Source: Aradus depressus (taxonomy: Eukaryota > Arthropoda > Insecta > Hemiptera > Aradidae). From it: a DNA stretch of 64,000 nt. Location of the stretch: positions 29,561,027-29,625,026 of the forward strand of contig OY759221.1 of assembly GCA_963662175.1 (NCBI GenBank), in the 5' to 3' direction. Made by a program: the position numbers and the translations under genes. The notes below the pieces were generated by a model. The model was not told where the DNA came from. It ran no database searches and saw only the letters and a program-made list of their open reading frames with translations. Positions 9,826 to 21,703 of this stretch are shown one piece after another; positions within the stretch are counted from its first letter, which is position 1, and each line of letters begins with the position of its first letter.

Positions 9826-10858
9826 TGAATTGTGGAAGGCTGAGGAGCGATGGGAGGGGATGAAGAGGTCTGAAGGACGGGATCTAGTCTCTGGTGATCA
9901 AAGTATTGAACAAAGCTATTGATTATCTTCTTTACGAATAGAATGTGTAAAGACAAATGGACGTTAATTTAATGAATTGTGGAAGGCTGAGGGAGCGATG
10001 GGAGGGGATGAAGAGGTCTGAAGGACGGGATCTAGTCTCTGGTGATCAAAGTATTGAACAAAGCTATTGATTATCTTCTTTACGAATAGAATGTGTAAAG
10101 ACAAATGGACGTTAATTTAATGAATTGTGGAAGGCTGAGGGAGCGATGGGAGGGGATGAAGAGGTCTGAAGGACGGGATCTAGTGTCTGGTGAACAAAGT
10201 ATTGAACAAAGCTATTGATTATCTTCTTTACGAATAGAATGTGTAAAGACAAATGGACGTTAATTTAATGAATTGTGGAAGGCTGAGGGAGCGATGGGAG
10301 GGGATGAAGAGGTCTGAAGGACGGGATCTAGTCTCTGGTGATCAAAGTATTGAACAAAGCTATTGATTATCTTCTTTACGAATAGAATGTGTAAAGACAA
10401 ATGGACGTTAATTTAATGAATTGTGGAAGGCTGAGGGAGCGATGGGAGGGGATGAAGAGGTCTGAAGGACGGGATCTAGTCTCTGGTGATCAAAGTATTG
10501 AACAAAGCTATTGATTATCTTCTTTACGAATAGAATGTGTAAAGACAAATGGACGTTAATTTAATGAATTGTGGAAGGCTGAGGAGCGATGGGAGGGGAT
10601 GAAGAGGTCTGAAGGACGGGATCTAGTCTCTGGTGATCAAAGTATTGAACAAAGCTATTGATTATCTTCTTTACGAATAGAATGTGTAAAGACAAATGGA
10701 CGTTAATTTAATGAATTGTGGAAGGCTGAGGAGCGATGGGAGGGGATGAAGAGGTCTGAAGGACGGGATCTAGTCTCTGGTGATCAAAGTATTGAACAAA
10801 GCTATTGATTATCTTCTTTACGAATAGAATGTGTAAAGACAAATGGACGTTAATTTAA
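9826..10858. repeat. seven tandem 147/148-bp units derived from LINE sequence
   Basis: Units start at 9826, 9973, 10121, 10269, 10417, 10565 and 10712, each TGAATTGTGGAAGGCTGAGG... to ...GACGTTAATTTAA. Nearly identical; units 1, 6 and 7 have GAGGAGCG where the others have GAGGGAGCG, and one unit carries GTGTCTGGTGAAC. The first unit is continuous with the minus-strand RT tail frame (QYFDHQRLDPVLQTS). As 148 is not a multiple of 3 the array cannot keep one frame. Confidence 0.95.
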
Positions 10859-11690
10859 TAGTAGCGTGTCTTTCTTCCGAATGCGGTGATCTACAAGGAT
10901 GTTGTAGCAAGAGTCGAGTCGGAAGAGGTACATTTTCTTAATTAAAATTAATGTTTTGTATAAAGGTGAAGGTGCGTCGGTATGGCCGTTATTCAGATAT
11001 TCCTCAGGGAAGGCTAATGCACTGCCTCCCGCAACCTCCTTTTCTCTCATCCCATCCCTTATTCAGGAACGCTTCTCATCCTTCTCTAATGATTCAAATT
11101 CCTTGATTACTTTGAGGCAACTCAAAGGACCCATGTAAATTTCTCATCTTTTTTGAACAAGGAAGTGTTTGTTCAAATGGAAAGTGGACCCCTAAACCTA
11201 TAAAGGAAGGCCTGAAGAAGGATTTACAAGTCTGTTTCTCCAATGGGTAAGTCTTTCTTCCTCCACACGGCTCTGAAATAAAATAAAGGAAATAAAGAGG
11301 CTTGTTGAAGGTAAACAGTAGAGGATTTCTTATCCTTTTGTTTTTCTTTGTATAAAAAGAATAATGTAATGGTCTTCACAGTGTTCAACAATTTAGCAAC
11401 AAAATACATTTGTGACATTCACTTTCTTCTAACTCCCTTTATGGTCGTTTGGTAACAATAAGGAATTTATTTCAAAACCGTATCGGTAGTACTACGGTTT
11501 CAGTAATCCCTTGAAGAAGAAATGAGACCAAAGCGTTGGAAAGACATTGTCCAGTAATGGATAGAAGTTCGGACGGCCGAACGACGTACGCATACTTTCC
11601 GGAAGTTCGGGTATGCCTCGACAACTGGATATTACAGATATTATCAGGTCACCTGAAAGCACTCTGGCGATATGATTCATAGTTAAAAAT
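10859..11690. other. unassigned stretch
   Basis: On the minus strand YLFRLDSCYNILVDHRIRKKDTLL at 10850-10930 may be more of the LINE frame that feeds the 148-bp array, but I cannot name the block. 11050-11690 holds no recognised coding or RNA feature. Confidence 0.4.
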
Positions 11691-11741
11691 CATGGATGTG
11701 CCTAAGAACAAACAAGTTGAGTCGTCCATTCATATTGTTAG

Positions 11742-11822
11742 TTATTTTAACTACGAGGTCATATCGCCCACTACCAGTGTGCTCTTTGGTGTATTTGAAC
11801 CCGTACTATGGGAGTATGAGTT
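11742..11822 (-). mobile_element. SINE1 3'-end fragment
   Basis: AACTACGAGGTCATATCGCC...CACTACCAGTGTGCTCTTTGG and CTATGGGAGT match the SINE1 3' third, read on the minus strand. It is translated as part of the plus-strand frame 11692-11988, so that frame is a chimera. Confidence 0.75.
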
Positions 11823-12176
11823 TTGTCCTGAAAGTGACTGCAGGCTCTGTACCTTAGATGAAAAGGACGATCTCATACACTTTTTGTTCAATTGTCCCTC
11901 TTTGTGTATCCCCAGGCAAGCATTTCTCCACAATTATCTCACTAATAGACCAGAATATTACTCAGAAACATTTGTATATGTATTTTAAATAATTTAGGAG
12001 ATAGAAAAATTAACAATTTATTTTTATTTGTTGCTGTTGCTTTGAAAATAAACAATAATTTAATTATATTTGTTGCATGTAAGATGGATATATATTTTTT
12101 TTATTTATTTATTCATGTTCATGCCATATCTTGTTTTATATAATTTTCTAATTGTTTCTTTTATCTTTTTATTATT

Positions 12177-12206
<30 letters not shown>
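11823..12206 (+). pseudogene. non-LTR retrotransposon C-terminal zinc-finger fragment with 3' UTR and poly(A)
   Basis: Encodes CRLCTLDEKDDLIHFLFNCP, the Cys-x2-Cys...His-x4-Cys motif at the end of Jockey/R1-type RT proteins; stop at about 11986. An A/T-rich 3' UTR leads into a run of about 27 A at 12180-12206. All catalytic parts are missing. Confidence 0.65.
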
Positions 12207-12207
<1 letters not shown>

Positions 12208-12278
12208 CACTCTTTGCCATAGAGATTATAATCTTTTGTGAAATAAAAGTTTATCTATCTATCTATCTATTACTATAC

Positions 12279-12492
12279 CATGGGAGTCCTAAATTTTGCC
12301 TACCTTACTTTATTAATCTAGGGTAGGGGTCTTTATCGAGTATGTCACATCGGACAGGCTCGGGACCACCGCTTTACGTCCACAGTCTATTTCACCTCGC
12401 AGATAAAAGACCTAAAGGCCTCGGCCGGGTTTCGAACCTGTGATCTTTAGCTCAGTAGGCTAGCATGCTACCTCTGAACTACCGCCGCCCTC
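12279..12492 (-). mobile_element. SINE1, 3'-truncated
   Basis: Head GGGCGGCGGTAGTTCAGAGG at the right end (minus strand), B box GGTTCGAAACCC near 12430-12441, and body to GGACTCCCATGG. Its last ~90 bp and CCTAA tail are missing. It follows a TCTATCTATCTATCTATT microsatellite (12252-12269) that may be the tail of another LINE. Confidence 0.85.
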
Positions 12493-14139
12493 AGTTGTTG
12501 TTGCTGGCTCATATGTTTATTTTGAGAAATCAACAACTAATTAACATGTATATCGAGATCATATCGATTATGCGAACTACCTATTATGAATTTCGAAGTT
12601 TCTCCTTTTCCGATGATGTCATTCCACATTGTTTCGAGGGAATGATTATACTTCAGACATGTTGATTTTTCCTTATTCATTTGCGTTCTACTTTTTACTT
12701 ATAATATCTGTGGTCACAGGGAATAAATATCATATACCTTCTAAATCTATGAGTGAATGAAAATGAATATTGATAATCCTTTCTTGGATTTTCCCTTAGT
12801 TACCTAATCATTCCCCATCACTTACATTTTGAAAAACTCGTGAATGATGCCTCTCTTAACCCTGCCCTTAAGTTGAGCAAGTTGATTTAACGTAAAACAC
12901 CCTCTTCACTTGGAATAGTCTGCCGTAGTGAATAAATGGTTAAATGCAGTTATCTCGTGAATGATTCCTCAAAGAAGTAAATTAAGTTGATTTAACCGAG
13001 AACATACACAATTTTACGAGAGACCAAGAAACCCACATCTCTATAATTCCTAAAGTATTAGAGTCCTGAGCTCCCAACTTCTTCACAGTGCGCAGATCGC
13101 TTGGGAGATGATCACAGTACACATAACTCATTTCCCCTGCGACCATAGATATAATATATAGTAATAATTACTTTACAAATAATTACTTTATATTTCCTTT
13201 CTATGTTGATTGTGTGCAGCTCTCACACTTTCAATTTACTCTCGACTGTAATACAGTGGTTTGAGTGTAAATTGGTCTATTCCCTGGGCTGTGCAATGCG
13301 GATATGATCATCCCTCTCTATAGACATGGCTACAGTCTCCTTACATAGATTCCCAATATGAATATGCATACCTCATCAAACCATCCCTCAGATACAGTGT
13401 CCAATTTATTAGAGGGGGGGGGGGGGGTCTGGTACTAATACTGGGAGGGAGGGCTTAAGCTCGCAACTTGGATCAGTATGCTAACCATACCAACTAATGT
13501 CTTATCAATATGCTCCACTAAATATGGGATCATTTCACATAATTGATATGAGTACTTCATTCTGTGTGTGGACCCTTGTAACGTAGATTTATTTTTAACT
13601 AGGAGGTGAAAAGACCTAGAGTAGTTCGTCCTTCGGATGGAACGTTAAGCGATTTAGTCCCCTTACCTTAAGTCAGGGTAAGCAAAACTAACATCAACCC
13701 ATTAATTGTAATTTTAAGTTTATATTTACTTGCGTTCCAACAACTAGAGACAGAAGCAGATAGAGTGAAAGAACCAAATATGATATATCAAAAAGTCCCC
13801 TAGGCCATTTATTCACCTCATGGAAAAAGAAAAATTCCAAAAATACAAAGTCCTTGGGACAGCGATTTCCTTAGCTTCAGAGAATCACCCGTATACCATT
13901 TTCCAGTAAATATACCACTGAGGATGACATGCGCTTTACAAAACTTGATTCTGGGAATATAATGAACAGTGGGAAGGCTTGTTTTTCGGTATATTGAATT
14001 ACTTTCTTACATTGGGAGTTATTAAAATTTTTGTGATAAGCCCTTTTCATTGATAGAATCAGTGAACATCCCCTGTGTAGAAGACGCAGATGCAGAGGAC
14101 GGAAGAATGTGAAATTACACAGTGAAACCCTTACAGAGT
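12493..14139. other. unassigned stretch with a SINE1 scrap and a G run
   Basis: 13590-13660 (+) keeps the SINE1 blocks CTAGGAGGTGAAAAGACC, TCCTTCGGATGG and ACGTTAAGCGA. A run of about 16 G lies at 13413-13428. No coding frame of interest. Confidence 0.55.
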
Positions 14140-14630
14140 GTTTGAGCCCTTATGGTGTAGTTGGCATCGCCAGTAGGCTGGAGTCCTCATGGTGAAGTCA
14201 AAATCGCAGGATGGGACCATTACGTGAAATACTCATCGCTATATGGATCCCACATGGTGTACTTGGCATTGCTGGCTCGAGCCCTCATGGTGTAGCTGGC
14301 ATCGCGTGATGGAACCATGACGGTGAAATACTCATCGCTAGATGGATCCCTCATGGTGTACTTGGAATTCCTGGCTCGAGCCCTCATGATGTAGCTGGCA
14401 TCGCGTGATGGAACCATGACGGTGAAATACTCATCGCTAGATGGATCCCTCATGATGTAGTTGGCATCGCGTGATGGAGCCATAACGGTGGATTACTCAT
14501 CGCTAGATGGATCCCTCATGGTGTACTTGGCATTGCTGGCTCGAGCCCTCATGGTGTAGCTGGCATTGCGGGAAGGATCATGATGGTGAAATAATCATCG
14601 CTAGATGGATCCCTCATGGTGTAGAATTCA
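14140..14630. repeat. imperfect tandem repeat, about 99 bp
   Basis: About four to five units built from CTAGATGGATCCCTCATGG, TGTACTTGGCATTGCTGGC, TCGAGCCCTCATGGTGTAGC and TGGCATCGCGTGATGGAACC. In the minus frame it reads DPSSDEYFTV and PSRDASYIMRAR blocks every 33 residues; because 99 is a multiple of 3 the frame stays open, which is not evidence of a gene. Confidence 0.85.
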
Positions 14631-14685
14631 TAAATCTGTACAGTTGAGATTGTGTTGAGGACTTTGTTGTGAAGCTAACGAGGGC

Positions 14686-17446
14686 GGTAGGTAGCCTGGA
14701 GATTCTGGCAGACAGGACGGATAATAAAGGTAGGTAGCCTGGAGATTCTGGCAGATAGGACGGATAATAAAGGTAGGTAGCCTGGAGATTCTGGCAGATA
14801 GGACGGATAATAAAGGTAGGTAGCCTGGAGATTCTGGCAGATAGGACGGATAATAAAGGTAGGTAGCCTGGAGATTCTGGCAGATAGGACGGATAATAAA
14901 GGTAGGTAGCCTGGAGATTCTGGCAGATAGGACGGATAATAAAGGTAGGTAGCCTGGAGATTCTGGCAGATAGGACGGATAATAAAGGTAGGTAGCCTGG
15001 AGATTCTGGCAGATAGGACGGATAATAAAGGTAGGTAGCCTGGAGATTCTGGCAGATAGGACGGATAATAAAGGTAGGTAGCCTGGAGATTCTGGCAGAT
15101 AGGACGGATAATAAAGGTAGGTAGCCTGGAGATTCTGGCAGATAGGACGGATAATAAAGGTAGGTAGCCTGGAGATTCTGGCAGATAGGACGGATAATAA
15201 AGGTAGGTAGCCTGGAGATTCTGGCAGATAGGACGGATAATAAAGGTAGGTAGCCTGGAGATTCTGGCAGATAGGACGGATAATAAAGGTAGATAGCCTG
15301 GAGATTCTGGCAGATAGGACGGATAATAAAGGTAGGTAGCCTGGAGATTCTGGCAGATAGGACGGATAATAAAGGTAGGTAGCCTGGAGATTCTGGCAGA
15401 TAGGACGGATAATAAAGGTAGGTAGCCTGGAGATTCTGGCAGATAGGACGGATAATAAAGGTAGGTAGCCTGGAGATTCTGGCAGATAGGACGGATAATA
15501 AAGGTAGGTAGCCTGGAGATTCTGGCAGATAGGACGGATAATAAAGGTAGGTAGCCTGGAGATTCTGGCAGATAGGACGGATAATAAAGGTAGGTAGCCT
15601 GGAGATTCTGGCAGATAGGACGGATAATAAAGGTAGGTAGCCTGGAGATTCTGGCAGATAGGACGGATAATAAAGGTAGGTAGCCTGGAGATTCTGGCAG
15701 ATAGGACGGATAATAAAGGTAGGTAGCCTGGAGATTCTGGCAGATAGGACGGATAATAAAGGTAGGTAGCCTGGAGATTCTGGCAGATAGGACGGATAAT
15801 AAAGGTAGGTAGCCTGGAGATTCTGGCAGATAGGACGGATAATAAAGGTAGGTAGCCTGGAGATTCTGGCAGATAGGACGGATAATAAAGGTAGGTAGCC
15901 TGGAGATTCTGGCAGATAGGACGGATAATAAAGGTAGGTAGCCTGGAGATTCTGGCAGATAGGACGGATAATAAAGGTAGATAGCCTGGAGATTCTGGCA
16001 GATAGGACGGATAATAAAGGTAGGTAGCCTGGAGATTCTGGCAGATAGGACGGATAATAAAGGTAGGTAGCCTGGAGATTCTGGCAGATAGGACGGATAA
16101 TAAAGGTAGGTAGCCTGGAGATTCTGGCAGATAAGACGGATAATAAAGGTAGGTAGCCTGGAGATTCTGGCAGATAGGACGGATAATAAAGGTAGGTAGC
16201 CTGGAGATTCTGGCAGATAGGACGGATAATAAAGGTAGGTAGCCTGGAGATTCTGGCAGATAGGACGGATAATAAAGGTAGATAGCCTGGAGATTCTGGC
16301 AGATAGGACGGATAATAAAGGTAGGTAGCCTGGAGATTCTGGCAGATAGGACGGATAATAAAGGTAGGTAGCCTGGAGATTCTGGCAGATAGGACGGATA
16401 ATAAAGGTAGGTAGCCTGGAGATTCTGGCAGATAGGACGGATAATAAAGGTAGGTAGCCTGGAGATTCTGGCAGATAGGACGGATAATAAAGGTAGGTAG
16501 CCTGGAGATTCTGGCAGATAGGACGGATAATAAAGGTAGGTAGCCTGGAGATTCTGGCAGATAGGACGGATAATAAAGGTAGGTAGCCTGGAGATTCTGG
16601 CAGATAGGACGGATAATAAAGGTAGGTAGCCTGGAGATTCTGGCAGATAGGACGGATAATAAAGGTAGGTAGCCTGGAGATTCTGGCAGATAGGACGGAT
16701 AATAAAGGTAGATAGCCTGGAGATTCTGGCAGATAGGACGGATAATAAAGGTAGGTAGCCTGGAGATTCTGGCAGATAGGACGGATAATAAAGGTAGGTA
16801 GCCTGGAGATTCTGGCAGATAGGACGGATAATAAAGGTAGGTAGCCTGGAGATTCTGGCAGATAGGACGGATAATAAAGGTAGGTAGCCTGGAGATTCTG
16901 GCAGATAGGACGGATAATAAAGGTAGGTAGCCTGGAGATTCTGGCAGATAGGACGGATAATAAAGGTAGGTAGCCTGGAGATTCTGGCAGATAGGACGGA
17001 TAATAAAGGTAGGTAGCCTGGAGATTCTGGCAGATAGGACGGATAATAAAGGTAGGTAGCCTGGAGATTCTGGCAGATAGGACGGATAATAAAGGTAGGT
17101 AGCCTGGAGATTCTGGCAGATAGGACGGATAATAAAGGTAGGTAGCCTGGAGATTCTGGCAGATAGGACGGATAATAAAGGTAGGTAGCCTGGAGATTCT
17201 GGCAGATAGGACGGATAATAAAGGTAGGTAGCCTGGAGATTCTGGCAGATAGGACGGATAATAAAGGTAGATAGCCTGGAGATTCTGGCAGATAGGACGG
17301 ATAATAAAGGTATGTAGCCTGGAGATTCTGGCAGATAGGACGGATAATAAAGGTAGGTAGCCTGGAGATTCTGGCAGATAGGACGGATAATAAAGGTAGG
17401 TAGCCTGGAGATTCTGGCAGATAGGACGGATAATAAAGGTAGGTAG
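14686..17446. repeat. 43-bp satellite array, 64 complete copies
   Basis: Unit: GGTAGGTAGCCTGGAGATTC + TGGCAGATAGGACGGATAAT + AAA. Starts at 14686, 15030, ... 17395; the spacing is an exact multiple of 43 wherever checked. Divergence is tiny: AGATAGCC for AGGTAGCC at about 15290, 15978, 16280, 16710 and 17269, one ATAAGACGG near 16133, one TATGTAGCC near 17311, GACAGG in the first unit. As 43 = 3x14+1, the stop-free minus strand cycles through all phases and yields overlapping open frames of about 940 codons in two frames; these are not proteins. Confidence 0.98.
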
Positions 17447-18239
17447 AGAGAAAAAAATAAATAGAGCAGCTTTTATAAACAACCACAACATTATGTACAC
17501 CTCAGCTGTCTCCCCTCCGCACTTTTTACTTCATTTTTCTTATACTTTCTCTTTTACTTTTTTTTCTTCTTTTTTAGCATCATAATCCCAATTAGCAAAT
17601 ATTAACCTCAGTGTTTCCAGGATATTAAAAAATAAGACAAAAAAATGCCGCCTACCTTATTTCCTTAACTCAAAAAATGCCCCGACAAGTCGCTTCAACT
17701 TATTTTGTACATATTATATCTAATAAAATCATAGGCTAAATAAAAGTTGTCGGTGAATCAACGACGATACACTTTCCCAGTACGAATTAATGAATTACGT
17801 TTTTGCTCTCTCTCTAAAACCAATCCACAGTTTGGTGTAAAAAAACAAAAGATGTCTTATATAAGAACTTCTGAAAGCTCATATTAAATTTTATGTCGAC
17901 ACATACATTACTCATTTAACTACCTTGAGGTTTTGATTTTAAATATAAAATTTCGCCCACAGACATATAGACAGTCAGTTTTTTTTTTTTTTTTTTTTGT
18001 TTTGGAATCAGGGATCGGAAAACATGAAATTCAGTTGAAAACTCAGCACCGAATCGTTGACCTATTACATAACTACCCCTATACTTCATATAGCAGGAGA
18101 AGTAAAAGCAACGCCTAACTGAACCCAAAGTAGAGGCCAGGAGTTAAGGGGATTGGGAGAACCCTCTCCCTTTCGTTATCCGACTTGGGGGCTCCTCCCG
18201 TTACTCAAGAGAAGGGGAGGGGAGGCAGGAACGGGTTGA
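17447..18239. repeat. AT-rich stretch with family Q and family R copies
   Basis: GTCGGTGAATCAACGACGAT...GTACGAATTAATGAATTACG at 17748-17800 is a family Q fragment (minus). 17880-18090 is family R in minus orientation, split by a run of about 18 T at 17980-17998 and ending CTATTACATAACTACCCC. Nothing coding. Confidence 0.6.
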
Positions 18240-19325
18240 GTTCATTGTCGGGTGGGGGAAAGGACAGTCAGGCGCTCCCTCACCACTCGAACCCTTGAAT
18301 CCGTTAACTGGACAGTCAGGCTCTCCCTCACCACCTGAATCCTTTAACTTATGGCTTTTATTATAGTTGCTTTCATACTTACATATATGCCTCAAAAGAG
18401 GGGAGGGTAAATGGAAGGGTGGGGGAAGGACAGTCAGGCTCTCCCCACCAATCGAATCCATTAATTTATGGCTTTTATTATAGTTGCTTTCATACTTACA
18501 TAATATGTCTCAAAAGAGGGGAGGGTAAGTGGAAGGGTGGGGGGAAGGATAGTCAGGCTCTCCCTCACCACTCGAATCCATTAGCTTATGGCTTTTATTA
18601 TAGTTGCTTTCATACTTACATATATGCCTCAAAAGAGGGGAGGGTAAGTGGAAAGGTGGGGGAAGGACAGTCAGACTCTCCCCACCAATCGAATCCATTA
18701 ATTTATGGCTTTTATTATAGTTGCTTTCATACTTACATAATATGTCTCAAAAGAGGGGAGGGTAAGTGGAAGGGTGGGGGGAAGGATAGTCAGGCTCTCC
18801 CTCACCACTCGAATCCATTAGCTTATGGCTTTTATTATAGTTGCTTTCATACTTACATATATGCCTCAAAAGAGGGGAGGGTAAGTGGAAAGGTGGGGGA
18901 AGGACAGTCAGACTCTCCCCACCAATCGAATCCATTAATTTATGGCTTTTATTATAGTTGCTTTCATACTTACATAATATGTCTCAAAAGAGGGGAGGGT
19001 AAGTGGAAGGGTGGGGGGAAGGATAGTCAGGCTCTCCCTCACCACTCGAATCCATTAGCTTATGGCTTTTATTATAGTTGCTTTCATACTTACATATATG
19101 CCTCAAAAGAGGGGAGGGTAAGTGGAAGGGTGGGGGGAAGGACAGTCAGGCTCTCCCCACAACTCGACACTTCTAACTCATTGTATTTAATATAGTTACT
19201 TTCATATGTACATATATGCTTCAAAAGAGGGGGGGGAGGAGTATGGGAAAGTGGTTGGGTGGGGGAAAGGACTGTCAGGCTCTCCCCCACCACTATATTC
19301 TTTTAACTCATGGTATTTGATACTA
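18240..19325. repeat. alternating ~118-bp repeats forming a 237-bp dimer
   Basis: Nine monomers, each with TTATGGCTTTTATTATAGTT, GCTTTCATACTTACAT, AAAAGAGGGGAGGGTAA and GGACAGTCAGGCTCTCCC. Two types alternate: one has TATATGCCTC and TCACCACTCGAATCC, the other TAATATGTCTC and CCACCAATCGAATCC. The A-B pair repeats exactly every 237 bp three times (about 18467, 18704, 18941), with diverged monomers at both ends. The plus frame of 258 codons is a by-product of 237 = 3x79. Confidence 0.93.
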
Positions 19326-20144
19326 CATTCATATTTACATAACTGCTTCAAAATCTTGAAAATAAGTCCTATGCAAAAGGTTCGTCCTATTCCAAGATAT
19401 TGCAAAGGATCCTCACTATTTATGATGATATTTTTCTTTACACCCTGCTTCGAAAAGCAATATTCCAGTCTGAATCGTTGTACAACTGGGAACCGGCAAT
19501 AAATGGGTAGATTTGTTGAGATACTTGCACTGTCTCGGGCTATAACCGTCATACATCTATGACCACGTAAAAATATAGCCAACATAAAATTTTTATTTTT
19601 ATTGTATCTCTTTTTAAATTTTATTTTTCAAAATAAAATTTTAAACTCCGATGGATAACCAAAGAAGGCCCTTGCTATGAATTTCAGCATAATGTTTTTT
19701 TTTTTACTTTTTTATACCATTAGCGAAAGGAAGTATTTTAATCGTGCCAAAATCTGACATCGAGTTTTCAACACCATATAATATATGGAAACCCATTAGA
19801 CGTTAGCTTGATTTACTCGAAAAAGGTTTGTCCATCAAAAAAAAATTATTCCTATGAAATGATTAAATTTCCAATTGTCAAATTTTCTACAGATCTGAGA
19901 TAGAACGAATACGAATAACGTTATACGTCATACGAACAATAAATATCTGTAGGAAATTAGATTTTGGTTGATGGAAAAATTTGATTTAACATGCCGAAAA
20001 AGTCTTAAAATAACATCTCGATAATCATTTTTTTAGACGTTTCCATGATTTAAAGGACTTTTTGACGATGGTGTCTGCCGTACAGAAACGATTGTAGCAA
20101 ACCAACAGAACTTTATACCTGTTTCTTTGTTGATAAATGATTTT
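19326..20144. other. unassigned AT-rich stretch
   Basis: Tracts of A and T and a near-repeat of AAATCTGACATCGAGTTTTC-type text akin to family R. No gene or element boundary seen. Confidence 0.45.
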
Positions 20145-20328
20145 TTTTTTTCTAGACTGCCTGATGATGAGGAGACGTATTTTATTTTACAACCTGTGAA
20201 ATAATCACTTTTCATTACATCAGCCATGTTCATATTAGTAGCTGACATCGTGCAGGCTCGGGACCACTGCTTATCGTCTCGTCCGAAGGAAGGCATGCTC
20301 AAGATTTTTTATCTCCAGGATAAAATGA
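20145..20328. repeat. family A fragment joined to a SINE1 fragment
   Basis: 20145-20235 (+) holds GACTGCCTGATGATGAGG and then, after a deletion, TTTTATTTTACAACCTGTGA and ACATCAGCCATGTTCATAT, the family A end also seen at 29.2 kb. 20240-20328 (-) holds SINE1 blocks GACATCGTGCAGGCTCGGG and GGAAGGCATGCTCAAG. Confidence 0.6.
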
Positions 20329-20439
20329 TGTCTCGAAACAGATCGTTTTAGACATTTGTTTGATTCACGCTTAAACGGTTATTCCTACGGAAACATTTGT
20401 CTCTGTTATAAACACATAGTTCTTAAACTTATTATTATA

Positions 20440-20765
20440 GGTTTAGGTTTTATGACTCATGCCCGGGCTTTAACTACGAGGTCATATCGGCTACTACCAG
20501 AGCGCTCTTTCGTGACTCTGGTGAACATGAGCCCGACTCTACTGTGGGAGTCCTAAATTTTTATTCACCTAGGGCAGGGATCTTTAACGATTACCTGACT
20601 TCGTACAGGCTCGGGACCATCGCTTAACATCCCACCCGAAGGACGGCGTGCTTAAGTTTATTTCACCTCCCAGATAAAATAAACTAAGTGTCTCGGTCGG
20701 GTTTCGAACCCACGATCTTGAGCTCAGATGGCAAGTACGCATACCACTGAGCTACCGGCGCCCCC
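20440..20765 (-). mobile_element. SINE1, near full length
   Basis: Minus strand: GGGCGCCGGTAGCTCAGTGG head, B box GGTTCGAAACCC, TAAAATAAACTTAAGCACGC centre, and a tail ending CATAAAACCTAAACC at 20440. A 10-bp stretch is missing from the GGGTAGGCAAAATTTAGGA block. I could not read a convincing target duplication. Confidence 0.9.
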
Positions 20766-21639
20766 TTTGGGTATATTAATTCATTTTTTATTCTATTTTT
20801 TTGTTGGGTTGTGGACCATTATTGTCTTATTATTGATCTAAATATGCAGGCTACTCTTGCACATCCTCCTTCACAAAGTAAATAAATAAACGGATGTTAT
20901 ATAAATAATTTTGTGCGCCTTCTTCAAGAACCTTACGGCTAAGCAAATGTTTGACTTATTATATATTATTGTTATTATTGTTCGTCCTGGAAACTTTATT
21001 TTGAAAGGATTCAAAACATTTAGCATATAATGAAATGGAATGATAGATGAATGATATGAACATTCTAACGCCCTCAAAGTAATTTTTGTTGTTGAATATG
21101 AGTTAGATTGTGTTCAGACGTATGTGTATTTGTAATACAGGATGTTGAACCTATGTCTGTATTAGTATTTGTAATCAGAGATAATTAGTATGTTGAACAT
21201 GTCATTAGGGAAATTCGATAATGGAAAATTATGTTGCTAATTTCACTGCCATTTCCCCACAGAAATTTGTGATGACGTCTGCTAAACGAGGGCTACTTGA
21301 TTCTCCTCACCCGTATGACAATTCTCATGGTTTTTACTTCTCATGCTGTAGATCGTAAGAAGGGTTATATTATTCATATATTATATATTATATACATTTA
21401 TATATACAGGGTGTTCATTTTATCTTGACCCAGGCAAATAACTCGAAAAATAATGATTTTATCAAAAAAAGCTTGAGACAAAAAATGTAGAGTAGAATTA
21501 TAATATAATTCTACTCTATTCTACATATTATGTAACCGTAAAAATCCGTTTAAAACTGCATCTAGGATTTTTTCACGATTACAATACTTCCTTATACAGG
21601 ATAGATACATTTACCTTGTGAATATCGTAAATTTAAATT
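20766..21639. other. unassigned stretch
   Basis: No coding feature. ATATATACAGGGTGTTCATT at 21400-21420 looks like the start of a repeat, and a palindrome (GAATTATAATATAATTC) is present at 21493-21510. Otherwise nothing. Confidence 0.45.
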
Positions 21640-21703
21640 GTTATATTTTAACAACATTTTTATCAGAACACCTGACGTCAAGGGCAACGTGGAAAGCCGG
21701 CGC
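21640..21703 (+). repeat. family A, left half, host of the nested insertions
   Basis: TTTTTATCAGAACACCTGAC and GTGGAAAGCCGGC match family A (degenerate hammerhead-like part). The right half of the same copy resumes at 24262-24335 with AAAATCTATCAGAGGTCAGT and TAACCTGTGAGACATTT, so about 2.56 kb has been inserted. Confidence 0.65.

Noticed and set aside
9495..9956. 153-codon minus-strand open frame with a hydrophobic tail
   Set aside because: Its first part is LINE/array sequence read out of the RT phase, and the hydrophobic tail is just A/T-rich DNA.
14628..17500. Overlapping open frames of about 940-950 codons on the minus strand
   Set aside because: They are translations of the 43-bp satellite; 43 is not a multiple of 3, so a stop-free unit reads through in every phase. 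Identity is conserved at DNA level, not codon level.
18467..19090. CRISPR array (regular repeats)
   Set aside because: No short repeat with unique spacers; monomers are continuous satellite-like units, and the setting is eukaryotic.
18419..19195. 258-codon open frame
   Set aside because: It is the 237-bp dimer repeat (79 codons per dimer) read through; shows no codon-level constraint and no domain.
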